Notes under the pieces: generated by a model
Databases searched by the model: none
Seen by the model: only the letters and a program-made list of their open reading frames with translations
What the model was told of the DNA's origin: nothing
Translations under genes and position numbers: made by a program
NCBI GenBank assembly: GCA_049115735.1
Contig: JAGDZP010000004.1
Span: 1-64,000 of the forward strand
Source of the DNA: CAXBNB01 sp049115735
Lineage (GTDB): Bacteria > Bacteroidota > Bacteroidia > Cytophagales > Cyclobacteriaceae
Length of the DNA: 64,000 bases
Direction: 5' to 3'
Shown here: positions 59,642 to 64,000 of the stretch, in pieces
How positions within the stretch are numbered: position 1 is the first letter of the stretch
Layout: the number at the start of each line of letters is the position of its first letter

Positions 59642-62122
59642 ATGCGAAAATCGCTTGCTGTACTATTTTGTATTTTACCTCTATCAGAACTTTTTGCTCA
59701 GGGCATCAGCGGATATGTACTCGACGAGGAAAACAATCCGGTTCCCTTTGCAAGTGTTTTTATCAGGGAACTTCAAACGGGTACCTCCTCAGATGCTGAA
59801 GGACGATATTTTATAAATGATATTGGTATTGGGCTGTACCATGTCATCTATTCTTCCATTGGCTATACCACCCAGTCTGTCGAGGTTGTGATCAAGGATA
59901 AAAATGTGATTCGGAAAAACGTTTGGCTCAAAACCTCAAACCTGGAACTGGAGGAAGTAGTCGTGAAAGCCAAACGGAAAGACTCGGCCTACGAGATCAT
60001 TCAAAAAGTAATCGAAAACAAAAAGAAGCACCTGCGACAAGTCAAAAGCTCCAAGAGCAAGGTGTATGTCAAGGCCATTGAAATTGTAGATATTAAGAAG
60101 AAACCCGATAAAAAAGCCGAAGTTGTAAGCCTGGAAGGAGAGCCCGCTGATCCTTTTGAAAAGGAAGAAGCTGCTGAAAAAAAGAAAATGCCTAACATCA
60201 ACTTGCTGGAGATGCAGTTGACGCTGAATTATCAGTATCCGAATGAATACAAAGAAGAACGCTCGGCAGTAAAATCCTATGGAACCAAAGCAGGTCTATT
60301 CACGCCCCCATTCAGCCAGGCCGATTTCAATTTTTACAAAAACCTGGTGGAAGTAAGTAGTCTTAGCGAATCACCCATTATTTCACCGATTAGTAAGACT
60401 TCCATACTTTCCTATAAATACAGACTGGAATCCACCGATACCATCGACCAGCAGATCGTTTATAAAATAAAAGTGACCCCTCGCAAAACAGGAAATTCTA
60501 CGTGCAAGGGATACCTCTACATCAATGACAGCATTTGGAATATCAATAAGCTCGACTTGTCCTTTCACAAAGGGGGCTTAAAGCTTTATGACAAATTCAG
60601 ATTGCAACAGGGCTACAAACAGATAAATGATTCTTTGTGGATTCCATACAGGCAAGAGTTCACTTACGAAACGAAAAATGGCAAGCGCAAAACTTTCAAG
60701 GGAAACACCGTCTATCGCTACTCTGAATTTGAAGCGAATTATCCCTTCCCGGAAAAATTCTTTGGAGATGAAGTAGCAGTTACCAGGAAGGAGGCCTATA
60801 AAAAAGACTCTAGCTATTGGAACAGCAGCAGGCCAGAGCCGCTCACCATCAAAGAGCAGGAGATGATGCATTATCGAGATAGTGTTTACCATGCGCACAA
60901 TACCACTGAATACAAAGACTCTATAGAAGCCAGATACAACAAGGTCACTCTTGGTGAAGTGTTATTGCATAATGTTGGGTTTAGGAATCATCGTAAGAAA
61001 AAACAGTTTAATTTTTCTTCAGTACTGAACACCACAGGATTTGAAGTCATCGGTGGGTGGCGCCTTAACCCATACTTTTTCTATTTCAAAAAATGGAAAA
61101 GTGAACGAATTGTTTGGGCCAGCTCATCTGTCAGCCTGGGATACAAAAACCTTGACTTACAGGGAAGACAAAACATTTTCTTCCTGTACAATCCGATGCG
61201 CATTGGCAGCATCCGAATGAATATAGGCCGCAGGTTTGAATCCATCAACCCGTTTGATGCCTACCTCAACCAAATTCGTCGTTCTAATTATTTCCTGAAC
61301 GACCATCTCGATTTTAGCCACCGCATAGAGCTGTTCAATGGATTCTATTTCTTTTCCGGCTTTCAATTTCAAAACAGACAATCCGCCAATAAGTATGATA
61401 GTGAAACGATTATTGGTGACATCATAGAAGATGAAGCGCCATTGGAATTCAAAGAATACCGTGCTCTGACAACAGACCTGCGCTTTTCCTACACCCCGAA
61501 GCAGCGCTATATGACCGAGCCAAATCGCAAGGTGGTGCTGGGCAGTGATTACCCCACCTTCGTCTTCAACTATCGAAAAGGCTGGAATGGCCCTTTTTCC
61601 AGTGATATTGATTTTGATGAGATACAGTTTGAAATCAAGCAAAAGCTAACATTGGGTGTGCTAGGCAGCTCCAGGTACTCCGTTAAATTCGGAAAGTTTC
61701 TGAACACCAACGACCTGCGCATCATAGACCAGAAGAGGTTCCGCCAATCAGACCCCTACCTATATTCTAATCCACTCAGTTCTTTCCAACTTTTGGATAC
61801 CGCTCTGGTAGCTACCAAGCCTTATTTGGAAGCACACCACATCCACCACTTTAATGGCGCGCTTATCAACAATATTCCATTCATTAAAAAACTCCGCTTT
61901 GGTGTAGTAGCCGGAGCGGGCACACTGTGGGTACAAGAAAGCAACTATCGCCATTCGGAAATCTTTGCCGGGGTTGAAAGAACCTTCAAGTTTGGCGCAA
62001 GAAGAAGGCTAAGGATCGGTGTATATGGAGTAGCTGCCCAATCTAACAGCTCACCGCTAAAGACGGACTTCAAGATCTCATTTGACCTGATTGATACCTG
62101 GAAACGGGATTGGAGTTATTGA
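59642..62122 (+). CDS. DUF5686 outer-membrane protein with carboxypeptidase-like regulatory domain
   Basis: The 826-aa protein has a signal peptide (MRKSLAVLFCILPLSELFA) and then a CarboxypepD_reg-like domain (GISGYVLDEENNPVPFASVFI, GTSSDAEGRYFI). The large remainder matches DUF5686 of Bacteroidota: VVVKAKRKDSAYEIIQKVIENK near the start and many barrel-like strands to the end (GVYGVAAQSNS). It is thought to be an outer-membrane barrel; the function is unknown. It stands alone. Confidence 0.88.
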   Translation: MRKSLAVLFCILPLSELFAQGISGYVLDEENNPVPFASVFIRELQTGTSSDAEGRYFINDIGIGLYHVIYSSIGYTTQSVEVVIKDKNVIRKNVWLKTSNLELEEVVVKAKRKDSAYEIIQKVIENKKKHLRQVKSSKSKVYVKAIEIVDIKKKPDKKAEVVSLEGEPADPFEKEEAAEKKKMPNINLLEMQLTLNYQYPNEYKEERSAVKSYGTKAGLFTPPFSQADFNFYKNLVEVSSLSESPIISPISKTSILSYKYRLESTDTIDQQIVYKIKVTPRKTGNSTCKGYLYINDSIWNINKLDLSFHKGGLKLYDKFRLQQGYKQINDSLWIPYRQEFTYETKNGKRKTFKGNTVYRYSEFEANYPFPEKFFGDEVAVTRKEAYKKDSSYWNSSRPEPLTIKEQEMMHYRDSVYHAHNTTEYKDSIEARYNKVTLGEVLLHNVGFRNHRKKKQFNFSSVLNTTGFEVIGGWRLNPYFFYFKKWKSERIVWASSSVSLGYKNLDLQGRQNIFFLYNPMRIGSIRMNIGRRFESINPFDAYLNQIRRSNYFLNDHLDFSHRIELFNGFYFFSGFQFQNRQSANKYDSETIIGDIIEDEAPLEFKEYRALTTDLRFSYTPKQRYMTEPNRKVVLGSDYPTFVFNYRKGWNGPFSSDIDFDEIQFEIKQKLTLGVLGSSRYSVKFGKFLNTNDLRIIDQKRFRQSDPYLYSNPLSSFQLLDTALVATKPYLEAHHIHHFNGALINNIPFIKKLRFGVVAGAGTLWVQESNYRHSEIFAGVERTFKFGARRRLRIGVYGVAAQSNSSPLKTDFKISFDLIDTWKRDWSY

Positions 62123-62163
62123 TTTTTAAATGTGTCCCATTTCCAACAATAATCTCACATAAC

Positions 62164-62895
62164 CTAATCCTCCGACCCCTGAACCTTCAGCGGATGTGAT
62201 AATAACCTACCAAGTATGATCACGAGGAAAAGATTTCCCACAACGTTTTCAAGTGAGGCAATACTTCGAAGCAGCATGTTTGCATCTGGATATAAAGAAT
62301 CAAGACCTGACATAGTATTGACACTGAACATGATGCAGTGCACATAATTGGGAAGACCCATTACATAGCTCTTTCCAAGATAACCAGGATTATAGATAGT
62401 TATTATTTCGTAGGCCTCAGAAAAAAGAAGAATCAAAAGAAAATAGGCGAGCGTGGCACCCCAAATATGGTCGGTATGTGTTTCTTTCGAATTGAATATA
62501 TCTCTAAATATGAATGTCAGAAATAGAATGATAAGAGTTGTATTGACAATATGAAAAAACATATAAAAATGAGGCTTGCTCCCACCTAAAAAGGCCAAAT
62601 CCGAATAGATTGAAACACCTCCGGTAATAAATGCATAAACAGGATACCACCTAAGCCAAAAAACAACACCATCATTAACCCCTAACTTATTAACAAGATT
62701 GATCAGGATATATTGAAAAAGGCTAAAAAAGAGAAGTAGAACCATTGGAATGGTAGGCTCCACTGACTTTTCATAACCAAAAACTAAGTGAGACGAAATC
62801 ACAATAGTCACCAGTATTACGAGCATAAGTACTAGTGATTGAGCATAGAGGTTCTTCTTACTTAGCAGTTTAGTATCGAGAAAGTTTCTAAGCAT
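62164..62895 (-). CDS. Ion-channel-like membrane protein with degenerate filter
   Basis: The 243-aa protein has about six hydrophobic segments. The last part, MFSVNTMSGLDSLYP (189-203) then LLRSIASLENVVGNLFLVIILGRLL, aligns with the pore and inner helix of two-TM-type potassium channels (FSFVTLTTVGYGDIxP...xxLAxLEAxxGqlylavlVARLV). The filter TVGYGD is replaced by TMSGLDS, so the usual ion pathway is lost. The N-terminal four segments are unlike Kv sensors. It may be a channel-derived sensor or a scaffold. Confidence 0.75.
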   Translation of the reverse strand: MLRNFLDTKLLSKKNLYAQSLVLMLVILVTIVISSHLVFGYEKSVEPTIPMVLLLFFSLFQYILINLVNKLGVNDGVVFWLRWYPVYAFITGGVSIYSDLAFLGGSKPHFYMFFHIVNTTLIILFLTFIFRDIFNSKETHTDHIWGATLAYFLLILLFSEAYEIITIYNPGYLGKSYVMGLPNYVHCIMFSVNTMSGLDSLYPDANMLLRSIASLENVVGNLFLVIILGRLLSHPLKVQGSED

Positions 62896-63082
62896 TACTG
62901 CAATATACTTTTCTAAAGCCTGGATCGGAAATTTAATAACTGCTTATGCGCCTGGTTCGAGGTTAGTCGAAATGTGAACTTCGTTTGAGAGGTAACTGTT
63001 TTCTCATAGGGCCAGGAAAACTGAAAATGATTAAATTGACTTGCTGGATTTCACCAACAGGAAGAACTTCAATCGAAAACAA

Positions 63083-63460
63083 ATGAATCTGGAAGAAAAC
63101 AAGAAAAACGCCATTGCCTTCTATAAAATAGCTTATGAAGGAAATCCAAAAGGCGCCATAGAGCAATATATAGGTGACGAGTACATCCAACACAATCCTG
63201 ATGTTGCTGATGGCACGCAGGGGTTTATTGAATATTTTGAAAGAATGCAGAAGGAGTATCCTGCCAAGTCTATCAAATTTGTGCGATGCATAGCAGAAGG
63301 AAATTTAGTTGCGCTGCATACCCACCAGACTTGGCCCGGAAACGATCAATATGTTACCATGGACTTCTTTCGCTTTGATGAACAAGGAAAAATTTGTGAG
63401 CATTGGGATGCCATCCAACAAATACCAGAAAAATCCGCCAATCCAAATACGATGTATTAA
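63083..63460 (+). CDS. SnoaL-like polyketide cyclase/NTF2-family protein (125 aa)
   Basis: From ATG 63083 (MNLEENKKNAIAFYKIAY) the product has the SnoaL signature IGDEYIQHNPDVADGTQGFIEYF, VALHTHQTWPG and FFRFDEQGKICEHWDAIQQIPE. Proteins with this exact pattern are common small cytoplasmic enzymes of unknown substrate. The longer reading from 63041 starts with TTG and is not preferred. Confidence 0.9.
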   Translation: MNLEENKKNAIAFYKIAYEGNPKGAIEQYIGDEYIQHNPDVADGTQGFIEYFERMQKEYPAKSIKFVRCIAEGNLVALHTHQTWPGNDQYVTMDFFRFDEQGKICEHWDAIQQIPEKSANPNTMY

Positions 63461-63509
63461 AATAAACGAGGCAACTTTAATACTTTTACGGCAACTATAA
63501 AATCCATAT

Positions 63510-64000
63510 ATGTTAGTCCTCATCTCCCCAGCAAAATCTGTCGATTTCGAAAATCCAGCGCACACCGACAATTGGTCCGAACCTGACTTCAAACCAGAAT
63601 CAGCCAGACTGATTAAAAAGCTGGGAACGCTTTCCCGTAAGAAAGTTGGTGAGTTGATGAGCATCAGTACTGAGTTGGCTGCACTAAATGTAGACCGCTA
63701 CCAGAAGTGGAAACTTGAACCTGATAAAGAGGATACGAAGCAGGCCATGCTCGCTTTCAATGGTGAGGTGTTCAGAGGACTCAATGCCAAAGAAATGGGT
63801 GAGGATGATTTACAATTCGCTCAAGATCAACTTCGCATCTTATCGGGTTTGCATGGCGTTCTTCGACCCTTAGACCTCATTCAACCCTATCGCCTAGAGA
63901 TGGGTACCAGGTTGAAATATTATAACTATAAAAACTTATATGAATTCTGGGGGGACAAGATCACCAAAAGACTGAATAATGACCTGGGAGAGGCAGAATA
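63510..64000 (+). CDS. yaaA: Peroxide stress protein YaaA, 5' part (runs off the window)
   Basis: An ATG at 63510 opens a frame of 163 codons that is still open at the end of the window. It begins MLVLISPAKSVDFENP and contains LAFNGEVFRGLNA and LSGLHGVLRPLDLIQPYRLE, the hallmark motifs of the YaaA/DUF328 family, which lowers free iron and limits DNA damage during peroxide stress. About 90 codons are missing from a normal length near 255. A -7-like TACTTTTA lies at 63481-63488, 21 nt before the ATG. Confidence 0.95.
   Translation, partial: MLVLISPAKSVDFENPAHTDNWSEPDFKPESARLIKKLGTLSRKKVGELMSISTELAALNVDRYQKWKLEPDKEDTKQAMLAFNGEVFRGLNAKEMGEDDLQFAQDQLRILSGLHGVLRPLDLIQPYRLEMGTRLKYYNYKNLYEFWGDKITKRLNNDLGEAE

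Noticed and set aside
1..64000. CRISPR arrays, insertion sequences, prophage or toxin-antitoxin modules.
   Set aside because: I looked for regular spaced repeats, transposase or integrase motifs and paired small genes and saw none; the DUF2442 gene stands without a toxin partner.

Overview
The window looks like a chromosomal segment from a member of the Bacteroidota, most likely order Cytophagales. The evidence is: promoters with the Bacteroidota -33/-7 pattern (TTTG, about 19 bp, TAnnTTTG), no recognisable Shine-Dalgarno sites, lineage-typical families (TamL, DUF5686 with a carboxypeptidase-like regulatory domain, DUF6807/PmoA, DUF2147, LytTR regulators with LytS-type kinases), and class Ia ribonucleotide reductase in the order nrdB-nrdA. 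I see no rRNA, CRISPR array, insertion sequence or phage. One tRNA (Ala, GGC) is present, with a fragment of a second tRNA beside it.

Layout. 1-4.5 kb: nrdB-nrdA on the minus strand, divergent from rplU-rpmA. 4.6-9.7 kb: two paralogous LytS/LytTR two-component pairs on opposite strands, separated by two small genes. 9.7-14.5 kb: two proteins of unknown function, a secreted FAD oxidoreductase and a membrane protein with an HTH-like N-terminus and a PKD domain. 14.7-20.6 kb: a TolC/adaptor/RND efflux operon ending in a translationally coupled DUF2147 gene. 20.6-38.1 kb: mostly single housekeeping or metabolic genes (DUF6807, cyclophilin, M2 peptidase, asparagine synthetase, universal stress protein, a fused FAD/Fe-S oxidoreductase, arylamine N-acetyltransferase, a channel, an SDR, a cupin, YjbQ, Lgt, an MDR). 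38.1-49.1 kb: an eight-gene minus-strand operon joining amino-sugar catabolism (NagA, NagB and a NagX-like membrane protein) to exported oxidoreductases (two Tat Gfo/Idh/MocA proteins, a Tat DUF1501 protein and a DUF1549/DUF1553 cytochrome lipoprotein) and an unusual Nramp-like transporter. 49.3-64 kb: rhodanese/OsmC, PAP2, hemF, TamL, an RNA methyltransferase, an SDR group, an exonuclease, an MBL hydrolase, a DUF5686 outer-membrane protein, a second channel-like protein and the 5' part of yaaA.

Two things stand out. First, three promoters (both two-component operons and the RND operon) share one architecture: 9-bp direct repeats exactly 21 bp apart, then exactly 33 bp to a -7-like box. The half-sites fall into two types, suggesting that pair 2 controls itself and the RND pump while pair 1 controls itself and possibly a small secreted protein. 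The pair 1 leader also contains a strong terminator-like hairpin. Second, the amino-sugar operon's only obvious transporter is an Nramp homologue that lacks all three metal-ligand side chains, and its NagA carries a signal-peptide-like N-terminus. Together these suggest an envelope-linked amino-sugar pathway with a non-metal Nramp permease. All functional statements rest on motif reading; no searches were run.
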